Below are positions 23,725-32,627 of a DNA stretch of 64,000 nucleotides, piece by piece. Below the pieces are notes generated by a model, which ran no database searches, had not been told where the DNA came from, and saw only the letters and a program-made list of their open reading frames with translations. A program made the translations under genes and the position numbers. Every line of letters begins with the position of its first letter. Position 1 is the stretch's first letter. Origin of the DNA: Paractinoplanes ovalisporus (GTDB lineage: Bacteria; Actinomycetota; Actinomycetes; Mycobacteriales; Micromonosporaceae); assembly GCF_016834655.1 (NCBI RefSeq), contig NZ_JAENHP010000006.1:1-64000 (forward strand), given 5' to 3'.

Positions 23725-24875
23725 TCTCGTCGACGGTGACGTCTTTGCGCGACGCTGCCACGTGGGACCCGGCCGCCCTGACCGCGGCCGCGCTGAGCTG
23801 GCCCGGCCCCGGCACGGCGTTGGCGCGGCTGCGAGATGTGACCTCGGCACTGCCGGCGGAGAGCTGGGTCGAGCGTGACGCGCCGGTCATCACCCCGGCG
23901 AGCCTCGATCCGGTCGGCGGCGGTGTGCGCCGGCGCAGCCTGAGATACCGGGGTGCCGCCTATCAGGTCCGAGACGCCGGTACGGGATTGCACCCCGGCG
24001 ACGTGCTGGTGCCGACCTCCCCGGACCGGCCGTTGCTGCTGGTCGGAACCGAGCATGTCGGTGCCCTGGTTTCGTCCTCCTTCCTCGGGCTGCACGCCGC
24101 GGACGCCGACCTCGGACTGTGGATCTGGGCGGTGCTCAGCAGCAGTTCCGGCCGCATGTTCCGCACCCACATCGCGTCCGGCACGGCTCGAACCGCCACC
24201 ACGAAGGCCGCCCTGCTTGACCTGGCCGTCCCGCTGCCGTCTCCCGCCGACCGGGCGCGGCTGCGCCGGCGGTTGAGCGACATCGAGCTCACCACCCGAC
24301 GCGCCGAGGAGGAGGCCCGCGAGACCTGGTGGCGGATCACCGACCTCGCCGACGGCGACTGGCAGACCGCGCTCGCCACCCCGACCCCGCAGGCGCTGGA
24401 CGACGGCGTCCCGCTGGGCGAACTCTGCCGTCAGATCGTCCGGGGAAGCAGCGCCGGGTACAGCACCGAACCCGGCCCGGATCTGCTGCCGGTGACCGAC
24501 ATCGGCGTGCTCGGTGGCCGGCCGGTCCGCCGGTGGACGCCGCCCGGGCCGAACACCGTGGTGGCCGAGCCGGGTGATGTGTTCGTGGCCGTGGCCGGCA
24601 ACCGGCCGCACGCCGCGCCGGCCACGACGACGACCGTCGTCGACCGGAACCTCTTCGTGCTGCGCCTGCACGACCCGGCCATCGGGCCGGCTCTCGTGCG
24701 CTATCTCAACGGCCAGACCGGGTACGGCCTGCGCCAAGCTCTCCTGACCGGCAGCGTCATCCCGAATCTGACGAAGGCCGGCCTGGCCCGTCTGCCCGTG
24801 AACCTCGACAACGCCGTAGGCGATGAACCGCAGGCGCCCCTCGACGTCCGGTTGGAGCGCGCGCTGTGGGGCTGA
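23721..24875 (+). CDS. HsdS-like DNA specificity protein
   Basis: A 384-residue protein built like a type I specificity subunit with two target-recognition halves. Each half ends with the characteristic block: GTARTATTKAALLDLAVPLP (about 154-173) followed by the helical spacer ADRARLRRRLSDIELTTRRA EEEA, and LTGSVIPNLTKAGLARLPV near the C-terminus. PGDVLVPTSP and EPGDVFVAVAG are the matching strands at the start of the TRD cores. It should give sequence recognition to the methylase-like partner encoded upstream. ATGA overlap upstream; the next gene starts within its last 10 bases. No HsdR gene is present in the window. Confidence 0.78.
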   Translation: MISSTVTSLRDAATWDPAALTAAALSWPGPGTALARLRDVTSALPAESWVERDAPVITPASLDPVGGGVRRRSLRYRGAAYQVRDAGTGLHPGDVLVPTSPDRPLLLVGTEHVGALVSSSFLGLHAADADLGLWIWAVLSSSSGRMFRTHIASGTARTATTKAALLDLAVPLPSPADRARLRRRLSDIELTTRRAEEEARETWWRITDLADGDWQTALATPTPQALDDGVPLGELCRQIVRGSSAGYSTEPGPDLLPVTDIGVLGGRPVRRWTPPGPNTVVAEPGDVFVAVAGNRPHAAPATTTTVVDRNLFVLRLHDPAIGPALVRYLNGQTGYGLRQALLTGSVIPNLTKAGLARLPVNLDNAVGDEPQAPLDVRLERALWG

Positions 24876-25765
24876 ACTGCGAACTGTCGCCGCTGGTCTT
24901 CGCCGAGCTCTACCGCATGCTGGCCGGGAGCTCTGCCCATGCCGATCTCCTCGAGGAACGACTCGACGAGATCGGGCAAGACCTGTCCTGGCTGACCGAA
25001 GCGGCCGACCGGTATGAGAAGACCTGGCAGCGGGACTTGGAGTTCACTACCGAACCGCTCGACGACGCGCACGCGCTTCTGGCCAGCTGGCTGCTCGCCC
25101 CGCTGCGGGCCGGCGGTTCGAGTTACGACTTCGGCGTCGATCTGCGTACCCGTGTGACCGAACGCGTCTTCGCGGAGGTGCCGCAAGCGCCGTCGCAGCT
25201 CCCCGCCATGTGGAAGCCGGTCGTGGTGGGCTGGACCCTCGGCATGGTGGTCGGCGACATCGACCAGAACCTTCCGGTTGCCCCGGCGATGCTTCCGCAG
25301 GACCCGAATGTTCGGACCGCCTACGAGGGGCTGGTCGAGCACGTCCTCCATCTTTCGAAGCTCACGCCGCCGTGGCCGGAGATGATGGGAACGTCCACCT
25401 TCTGGCGCGGAACCGGCCTGGCCGAGGGCATGCAACCCGAGGCGGAGAACGGCAGCAGCGCGGTCACCCAGCTTGTCGTCGCGGTGCGCCGAGGCCTGCC
25501 CGAACACGTCGGCAAGCAGATCGGCCGGCATTTCACCCAGTTCGCGGAACGCCGGAACACGCTCTCGCACATCGCCAACAAGGCCGGCCAGCGAAGTTTT
25601 GCCGAGGTCCGGGAGGATGCCCGCGAGTGGGAGCAGATCCGGCTCACGATCATGGGAATCACACAGTTCCTGTGTTCCCAGATCGCTGTCGACCTGACCG
25701 AGTCGGCGTCGCGGGCGGTCCGGGAGGAGACCTGGGAAGAGCTGATCTGGCAGCTCGCTCTGTGA
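24866..25765 (+). CDS. Unknown protein with HEPN-type RN-xxx-H motif
   Basis: A 299-residue, mostly alpha-helical protein without signal peptide or membrane segments. Near residue 230 it carries FAERRNTLSHIAN: R230-N231-xxx-H235 is the canonical catalytic motif of HEPN ribonucleases, located between helices as in that fold. The N-terminal 200 residues resemble nothing I can name. The GTG at 24866 overlaps the specificity gene by 10 bases, so this is the third cistron of the coupled operon. A HEPN RNase as toxic effector fits a defence role, but the HEPN call rests on one short motif. Confidence 0.62.
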   Translation: MGLNCELSPLVFAELYRMLAGSSAHADLLEERLDEIGQDLSWLTEAADRYEKTWQRDLEFTTEPLDDAHALLASWLLAPLRAGGSSYDFGVDLRTRVTERVFAEVPQAPSQLPAMWKPVVVGWTLGMVVGDIDQNLPVAPAMLPQDPNVRTAYEGLVEHVLHLSKLTPPWPEMMGTSTFWRGTGLAEGMQPEAENGSSAVTQLVVAVRRGLPEHVGKQIGRHFTQFAERRNTLSHIANKAGQRSFAEVREDAREWEQIRLTIMGITQFLCSQIAVDLTESASRAVREETWEELIWQLAL

Positions 25766-25831
25766 CGATGAGTCTTGGAACTGTCATGGTTATGAAGGGC
25801 TTCCGACAAGAGCGTCCGGCAAACAGGAAGC

Positions 25832-26677
25832 ATGGACGTACGAAAACCCGTAGTGGTCGGGGTGGATGGGTCGGACGGGGCGGCCGCGGCTGTGCGGTGG
25901 GCGGCTCGGCATGCGCGGGAGACCGGCCTTCCGCTGCGGGTGATCTATGCGGCCGGCACGTCGGAGCCGGTGGCGGTCAGTGAGCGGGTGTTGAACGCCG
26001 CGGTTGTGGAAGCTGGGTCGGGGCTGGATTTTTCCGCGTACGAAGTTCCCGGTGACCGGGTTCCGGCGCTGGTCGGTGCTTCGAAGGACGCCTCGCTGCT
26101 CGTGCTGGGGGAAAGTGAGCGCGGGCGGCTTGCGACTGCTCTGACCGGGTCGGTTGCGGTTCGGGTGGTGGCCGAGGCCGAGTGTCCGGTGATTGTCGTG
26201 CGCGGGGACACCGATCCGGTCGGGCCGGTGGTGGTTGCGGTTGACGGGTCCCGCTCGAACGAACCCGCCCTGGCCTTTGCTTTCCGTGAAGCCGACCGGC
26301 GCGAGTGTGCGTTGTTCGCGGTGCACGCCTGGCAACAGCCGCTGGTGCCGACGGGTGCGGGCACGCTGGCGGCGGCCGCCACGGCGGGAGCTGCCTCGCG
26401 GGAGGAGTGGGCGGCCGCGGCCCAGCGACTGCTGACGGATGCTCTGGTGCCGTGGCGTGCCACGTTTCCGGCCGTGGCGGCGTACGAGCGCCTGGTCGAA
26501 GGGCCGGCCGAATCGGCGGTGACCCACGAGACCGCGGGGGCGGCCCTGGTCGTGGTGGGGTCGCGTGGGCGCGGTCAGCTCGCGGGGCTGCTGCTCGGCT
26601 CGACCAGCCAGGCCCTGATCCGCGACTCGGACTGCCCGGTGGCGGTGGTCCGGAGCACCGAACAAAGAGCCGAATAA
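25832..26677 (+). CDS. Universal stress protein, tandem UspA domains
   Basis: A 281-residue protein with two UspA domains. Each begins with a strand and DGS (VVVGVDGSDGAAAAVRWAA at 7-25; VVVAVDGSRSNEPALAFA at ~131-148). The second domain ends with the ATP-binding motif GSRGRGQLAGLLLGSTSQ, intact; the first has the degenerate GESERGRLATALTGSVAV. Actinobacterial tandem Usp proteins act in hypoxia, dormancy or stress adaptation. It stands alone, convergent with glpK. Confidence 0.9.
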   Translation: MDVRKPVVVGVDGSDGAAAAVRWAARHARETGLPLRVIYAAGTSEPVAVSERVLNAAVVEAGSGLDFSAYEVPGDRVPALVGASKDASLLVLGESERGRLATALTGSVAVRVVAEAECPVIVVRGDTDPVGPVVVAVDGSRSNEPALAFAFREADRRECALFAVHAWQQPLVPTGAGTLAAAATAGAASREEWAAAAQRLLTDALVPWRATFPAVAAYERLVEGPAESAVTHETAGAALVVVGSRGRGQLAGLLLGSTSQALIRDSDCPVAVVRSTEQRAE

Positions 26678-26694
26678 AGCCGGACGAAGAACAG

Positions 26695-28167
26695 TCAGGG
26701 TCGGCGGCTGAAAAAGACGGCGCTTTCGACGGCCCTCTTCCAGTTCGCGTATTCGGAAGCGCGCCGGGATGCGTCCATGGCGGGCTTCCACCGGCCGGCG
26801 GAATGGCGGTTCTGCCGCAGGTCGCGCAGGTCGGACCAGTAACCGACGGCCAGCCCGGCGGCGTAGGCGGCCCCGACCGACACCGTCTCGGCGACCATCG
26901 GACGCACCACCGGCACGTCGAGGAAGTCGGCCACGGTCTGCATCAGCAGGTTGTCGGCGGTCATCCCGCCGTCGACGTTCAGGGCGGTCAGCGCGAGTCC
27001 GGAGTCGGCGTTCATGGCGTCGACCACGTCGCGCGTCTGCCACCCGGTGGCCTCGAGCACCGCCCGGGCGAGATGACCCTTGGTGATGTACGACGTGAGG
27101 CCGACGATCACCCCACGGGCCTCGCTCTCCCAGTACGGCGCGAACAGTCCCGAGAACGCCGGCACGATGTAACACCCGCCGTTGTCGCTGACCGTGCCCG
27201 CCAACGTCTCGATCTCGGAGGCGGTGCCGATCAGGCCGAGCCCGTCGCGTACCCACTGCACCAGCGAGCCCGCGATGGCGATCGACCCCTCCAGCGCGTA
27301 CGCGACCTCACCCGCCCCGATCCGGTAACCGACCGTGGTGATCAGGCCATGGTTCGAGCGCACCGGTGTGGGTCCGGTGTTCATCAGCAGAAAACCGCCG
27401 GTCCCGTACGTGCATTTGGCGTCACCGGGCGCAAAACACGTCTGCCCGAACAGCGCGGCCTGCTGGTCGCCGATGGCCGCGGCGATCGGCACCCCGGGGA
27501 ACGCCTCGCCGTAGATCTCGGACGACGACCGGATCTCGGGCAGCATCGCCGGCGGGATGCCGAACATGTCGAGCAGTTCCGGATCCCAGGACAGGGTCGT
27601 CAGGTCCATCAGCATCGTGCGGCCGGCGTTGGTCACGTCGGTCAGGTGCCGGCCGCCGGTCAGGTTCCAGATCAGCCAGCTGTCCATGGTCCCGAACAGC
27701 ACCTCGCCCCGCTCGGCGCGCGCCCGCAGATCGGGTGAGCGGTCGAGCAGCCACTTCACCTTCGTGGCGGAGAAATAGGTGGCCGGCGGGAGGCCCGTAC
27801 GGGCGCGGATCAACTCGCCGTCCAGGGAGTCGAGCATCGACGCCGTCCGGGTGTCCTGCCAGACGATGGCCGGCGCCACCGGCGTGCCCGAGGCCCGGTC
27901 CCAGAGCACGACGGTCTCGCGCTGGTTGGCGATGCCGATCGCCGCCACCTGCGACAACCCGATCCCGGCCTCGCGCAGCGCCCGCGGGATCAGCCGCTGC
28001 ACGTCCCGCCAGATGCGGGCCGCGTCGTGCTCGACCCAGCCGGGCCGCGGATACGACTGCGGGTGCTCGCCGCGTGCCACCGCCACCACGGTCGCGCGCC
28101 GGTCGAAGAGGATGCACCGGGTCGACGTGGTTCCCTGGTCGATGGCCAGGACGTAACGCTCGGTCAC
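26695..28167 (-). CDS. glpK: Glycerol kinase, copy 1
   Basis: A 490-residue FGGY kinase converting glycerol and ATP to sn-glycerol-3-phosphate in the cytosol. The phosphate-1 loop [15 protein letters not shown], the glycerol-binding block [12 protein letters not shown] ... AIVWQDTRT, the [20 protein letters not shown] segment, and the adenosine motif [14 protein letters not shown] are present. The GTG at 28167 overlaps the stop of the IclR gene (GTGA), so it is the second gene of a leftward iclR-glpK operon. It shares a nearly identical 146-bp tract with the divergent second glpK. Confidence 0.93.
   Translation of the reverse strand: MTERYVLAIDQGTTSTRCILFDRRATVVAVARGEHPQSYPRPGWVEHDAARIWRDVQRLIPRALREAGIGLSQVAAIGIANQRETVVLWDRASGTPVAPAIVWQDTRTASMLDSLDGELIRARTGLPPATYFSATKVKWLLDRSPDLRARAERGEVLFGTMDSWLIWNLTGGRHLTDVTNAGRTMLMDLTTLSWDPELLDMFGIPPAMLPEIRSSSEIYGEAFPGVPIAAAIGDQQAALFGQTCFAPGDAKCTYGTGGFLLMNTGPTPVRSNHGLITTVGYRIGAGEVAYALEGSIAIAGSLVQWVRDGLGLIGTASEIETLAGTVSDNGGCYIVPAFSGLFAPYWESEARGVIVGLTSYITKGHLARAVLEATGWQTRDVVDAMNADSGLALTALNVDGGMTADNLLMQTVADFLDVPVVRPMVAETVSVGAAYAAGLAVGYWSDLRDLRQNRHSAGRWKPAMDASRRASEYANWKRAVESAVFFSRRP
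27374..27519 (-). repeat. 146-bp inverted copy shared with 29648-29793 (glpK pair)
   Basis: Read leftward, 27519-27374 matches 29648-29793 at 144 of 146 bases, including synonymous sites, in the segment encoding [20 protein letters not shown]. The glpK genes differ much more on both sides, so this is a gene-conversion tract. Being inverted, recombination between copies would flip the iclR region rather than delete it. Confidence 0.85.
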
Positions 28168-28934
28168 GCGCGTGGCCCGGACAGGTCGCGGGTGACGGCG
28201 CGGGCGGTCGCGGTGACGTGGTCGACCAGCGCCGGTCGCGCCTGCCGCCGTGTGTCGCAGAGCCGTTCGACCGGCCCCGAGATGCCGATTGCGCCGACCA
28301 CCAGTCCTCCGAAGCTGCGCACCGGCGCCGCTATCCCGCCCCGTCCGGCCTCCCACTCCTCGACCGACAGGCTCCAACCCCGGTTCCGGGTCTCGCCGAG
28401 CGCCCGCGCCAGATCACGGGGCGAGGTCAAGGTCCTTCGCGTGTACGCCTCCAGGCCCGCTCGCACCGCGACCTCGACTGCCGGGGCGTTGTACGCCAGC
28501 AGCACGTGACCCAGTGCCGTCGCGTGCGGGGGCAGCAGGCGGCCGGTGTCGAGCGACTGCATCGAGTCGTCCGGCCGGAAGACGTGGTGCACCACCACGA
28601 CCCGGTCGTCGCGCAGGGCGCCGATGCGCACCTCTTCGCCGCTGCGGGCGGCCAGTGCGTCGGCCCAGTTGAGCGCCCGCCCGCGCAGTTCGTTGAGGTC
28701 GAGGCCGCCGTCGCCCAGCTCCAGCAGGCCGCGGCCGAGCCGGTAGCGGGCGCTCTGCGTGTCCTGCTCGACGAAGCCGATGTGTTCCAGCGTGCGCAGG
28801 ATGCTGTGGGCGGTCGATTTGGGCAGGTCGAGCGCGTCGGCGATCTCCTTGACCCGCAGCCGGCCCGCGGCCAGCAGCCGGAGCACGGCCGACGACCGCT
28901 CGATGGACTGGATCAGGCCCGGCACGTGCGACAT
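28164..28934 (-). CDS. IclR family transcriptional regulator of glycerol genes
   Basis: A 256-residue IclR regulator. N-terminal winged HTH ([20 protein letters not shown], about 27-46), then the effector domain with [25 protein letters not shown] and the C-terminal [20 protein letters not shown]. Position between two glpK genes and upstream of glpD points to GylR-like control of glycerol catabolism, as known in Streptomyces. The likely operator is the perfect palindrome overlapping its own start codon. Whether it represses or activates cannot be read from sequence. Confidence 0.9.
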   Translation of the reverse strand: MSHVPGLIQSIERSSAVLRLLAAGRLRVKEIADALDLPKSTAHSILRTLEHIGFVEQDTQSARYRLGRGLLELGDGGLDLNELRGRALNWADALAARSGEEVRIGALRDDRVVVVHHVFRPDDSMQSLDTGRLLPPHATALGHVLLAYNAPAVEVAVRAGLEAYTRRTLTSPRDLARALGETRNRGWSLSVEEWEAGRGGIAAPVRSFGGLVVGAIGISGPVERLCDTRRQARPALVDHVTATARAVTRDLSGPRA

Positions 28935-28943
28935 TGTCGCACG
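28925..28943. promoter_or_regulatory. Perfect 19-bp palindrome, probable IclR operator
   Basis: CGTGCGACATTGTCGCACG (28925-28943) has 9-bp arms around one base and overlaps the ATG of the IclR gene. It lies 66 bases before the divergent glpK. Size and symmetry fit an IclR-type dimer site, so binding could autoregulate the iclR-glpK operon and affect the opposite glpK-glpD operon. Confidence 0.7.
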
Positions 28944-29008
28944 CTGACCGTTGTCGACGCCGGTGTTGCTTCCTAGTTTCGAGCACAGGACGGCCCGGGG
29001 AGGGAACC

Positions 29009-30466
<1,458 letters not shown>

Positions 30467-30479
30467 GATGGGGACCCTC

Positions 30480-32195
30480 ATGCAAACCGGACTGATCTCG
30501 CCTCAGACGCGCGCCGGCGCGCTGGCCGCCCTGTCGAGCGGCGACGAACTCGACGTGCTGGTCATCGGGGCCGGTGTGGTGGGCGCGGGCTCGGCCCTCG
30601 ACGCGGCCACCCGGGGGCTCTCGGTCGGGCTGCTCGAGGCCCGCGACTTCGCCAGCGGCACGTCCAGCCGTTCCAGCAAGCTGATCCACGGCGGGCTGCG
30701 CTACCTCGAGATGCTCGACTTCTCGCTGGTCCGTGAGGCGCTGCGGGAGCGGGGACTGCTCATCCAGCGGCTCGCTCCGCACCTCGTACGGCCGGTGCCT
30801 TTCCTCTATCCGCTGCGGCATCGCGCGTGGGAGAGGCTGTATGCCGGAGCCGGTGTCGCCCTCTATGACACGCTCGCGCTCTCGGGCTGGGGTGCGGGGT
30901 TGCCGCGGCACCGCCACCTCAGCAAGACCGAGGCGTTGCGGGCGTTCCCGTCGCTGCGTCCCGACTCGCTGGTCGGCGCCATCCGCTACTACGACGCCCA
31001 GGTCGACGACGCGCGCCACACCATGTTCCTGGTGCGCACGGCGGTTGCGTACGGGGCTCAGGTGGCCAGCCGCACCGAGGTGATCGGTTTCCGGCGTGAG
31101 GACGGCCGGGTCGCCGGCGTGCGGGCCCGCGATCTCGAGACGGGCCGCGAGTTCGAGGTGCGGGCCAAGGTGGTGATCAACGCGACCGGGGTGTGGACCG
31201 GCGACAGCCAGGCGCTGCTGGCCGGCCTGGGCGCCGAGGACCAGTTCCGGGTGACCGCGAGCAAGGGCATCCACCTGGTGGTGCCGCGCGACCGCATCTC
31301 GGGCGGCACCGGCATGATCCTGCGCACCGTGACGAGTGTCCTGTTCGTCATCCCGTGGGACCGGCACTGGATCATCGGGACCACCGACACCGCCTGGACC
31401 CTGGACAAGGACGACCCGGCCGCCTCCGGACGCGACGTCGACTATCTGCTCGACGAGGTCAACAAGGCCCTGGCGACACCGCTGACCCGCGACGACGTGC
31501 AGGGCGTCTATGCCGGTCTGCGCCCGTTGCTGTCGGCCGCCGCCTCGACGACGGCCAAGCTCTCCCGCGAGCACGCGGTCGGCACCCCGGTGCCGGGGCT
31601 GGTCGTGGTGGCGGGCGGCAAATACACCACCTACCGGGTGATGGCCAAGGACGCCGTGGACGCGGCCGTCCGTGACCTCGCAACGCCGGTGCCGCCCTCG
31701 TGCACCGACCAGGTTCCGCTGCTCGGGGCCACCGGATACCAGGCCCTGTGGAACCGGCGCGCGACCCTGGCCCGCCAGGCCGGTCTGCAGGTGGCGCAGG
31801 TCGAGCACCTGCTGCGCCGCTACGGCACCCTGACCGGCGAGCTGCTGGCGCTGATCGCCGGCGACCCGGACCTGGGCGAGCCGGTCGCGGGGGCGCCCGA
31901 CTATCTGCGGGCCGAGCTGGTCTATGCGGCCACTCACGAGGGCGCCCGGCACCTCGAGGACGTGCTTTCCCGGCGTACGCGGATCTCGATCGAAACCCCC
32001 GACCGCGGAGTGGCCGCCGCCCGCACCGCCGCGCCGCTGCTCGCCCCGGCGCTCGGCTGGACCGAGGCCGACGTGGCGCACGAGATCGCCGCCTACACCG
32101 CGCGGGTGGCCGCCGCCCGGGCCGCCCAGCAGCAGCCGGACGACGAGTCGGCCGACGCGACCAGCCGCACCACCCTGCTGGCGGCCGCGGCCTGA
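30480..32195 (+). CDS. glpD: Aerobic glycerol-3-phosphate dehydrogenase
   Basis: A 571-residue flavoprotein that oxidises sn-glycerol-3-phosphate to dihydroxyacetone phosphate and passes electrons to menaquinone at the membrane. The FAD dinucleotide fold is DVLVIGAGVVGAGSALDAAT near the start, followed by the family signature SRSSKLIHGGLRYLE, and the C-terminal FAD contact VVVAGGKYTTYRVMAKDAVD. The ATG at 30480 (GGGGA 6 bases upstream) is preferred; an in-frame ATG at 30468 adds four residues. A C-terminal DAO_C domain (residues ~395-510) is present. Part of the glpK-glpD operon. Confidence 0.93.
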   Translation: MQTGLISPQTRAGALAALSSGDELDVLVIGAGVVGAGSALDAATRGLSVGLLEARDFASGTSSRSSKLIHGGLRYLEMLDFSLVREALRERGLLIQRLAPHLVRPVPFLYPLRHRAWERLYAGAGVALYDTLALSGWGAGLPRHRHLSKTEALRAFPSLRPDSLVGAIRYYDAQVDDARHTMFLVRTAVAYGAQVASRTEVIGFRREDGRVAGVRARDLETGREFEVRAKVVINATGVWTGDSQALLAGLGAEDQFRVTASKGIHLVVPRDRISGGTGMILRTVTSVLFVIPWDRHWIIGTTDTAWTLDKDDPAASGRDVDYLLDEVNKALATPLTRDDVQGVYAGLRPLLSAAASTTAKLSREHAVGTPVPGLVVVAGGKYTTYRVMAKDAVDAAVRDLATPVPPSCTDQVPLLGATGYQALWNRRATLARQAGLQVAQVEHLLRRYGTLTGELLALIAGDPDLGEPVAGAPDYLRAELVYAATHEGARHLEDVLSRRTRISIETPDRGVAAARTAAPLLAPALGWTEADVAHEIAAYTARVAAARAAQQQPDDESADATSRTTLLAAAA

Positions 32196-32199
32196 CGGG

Positions 32200-32382
32200 T
32201 CAGCTCTCGCCGGGTTCGCCGGAACCGCCGAGGGCCCGGAGCACACGCTCCGCGGCCCTCCGCCGGCGTTCGTCCCGCGAATACACGGTGATGGCCGCCG
32301 CGCCCATGACGATGAGCGAACGGGTGGCGGGCCAGATGACCAGAGCGATTCCGAGTACGGTGGGATCGAGGTAATCGAGCAC
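32200..32382 (-). CDS. Small membrane protein, 60 residues
   Basis: A 60-residue protein starting at the GTG at 32382 behind AAGGAGAA, an excellent ribosome site. LDPTVLGIALVIWPATRSLI VMGAAAITVYS spans one long or two short membrane helices, then a basic cytosolic tail (RDERRRRAAERVLRALGG). Convergent with glpD across 4 bases. No family known to me. The 245 bases to its right (32383-32627) form the upstream region of the next gene. Confidence 0.65.
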   Translation of the reverse strand: MLDYLDPTVLGIALVIWPATRSLIVMGAAAITVYSRDERRRRAAERVLRALGGSGEPGES

Positions 32383-32627
32383 GAGGGTTCTCCTTGGCGA
32401 GGCCGGGCAACATCGCTCCCTCGAGGATTTCCGAGAAACGGCTCCGATCGGGATTGCTTGACCAGCCGCCAACGGGCCCTGACAACACTTCCGGCCGGGT
32501 CACACACGGCTTGACAGGATCTGTCGTTTCTCGACCCGCACCCATGGTCAGTTGTTCGGGCGGTGACCTCATGGAATCCTTAGTGGTCTGACATCGTGGA
32601 TCTGCGACGCGGCTCGGAGCGTGCGGG

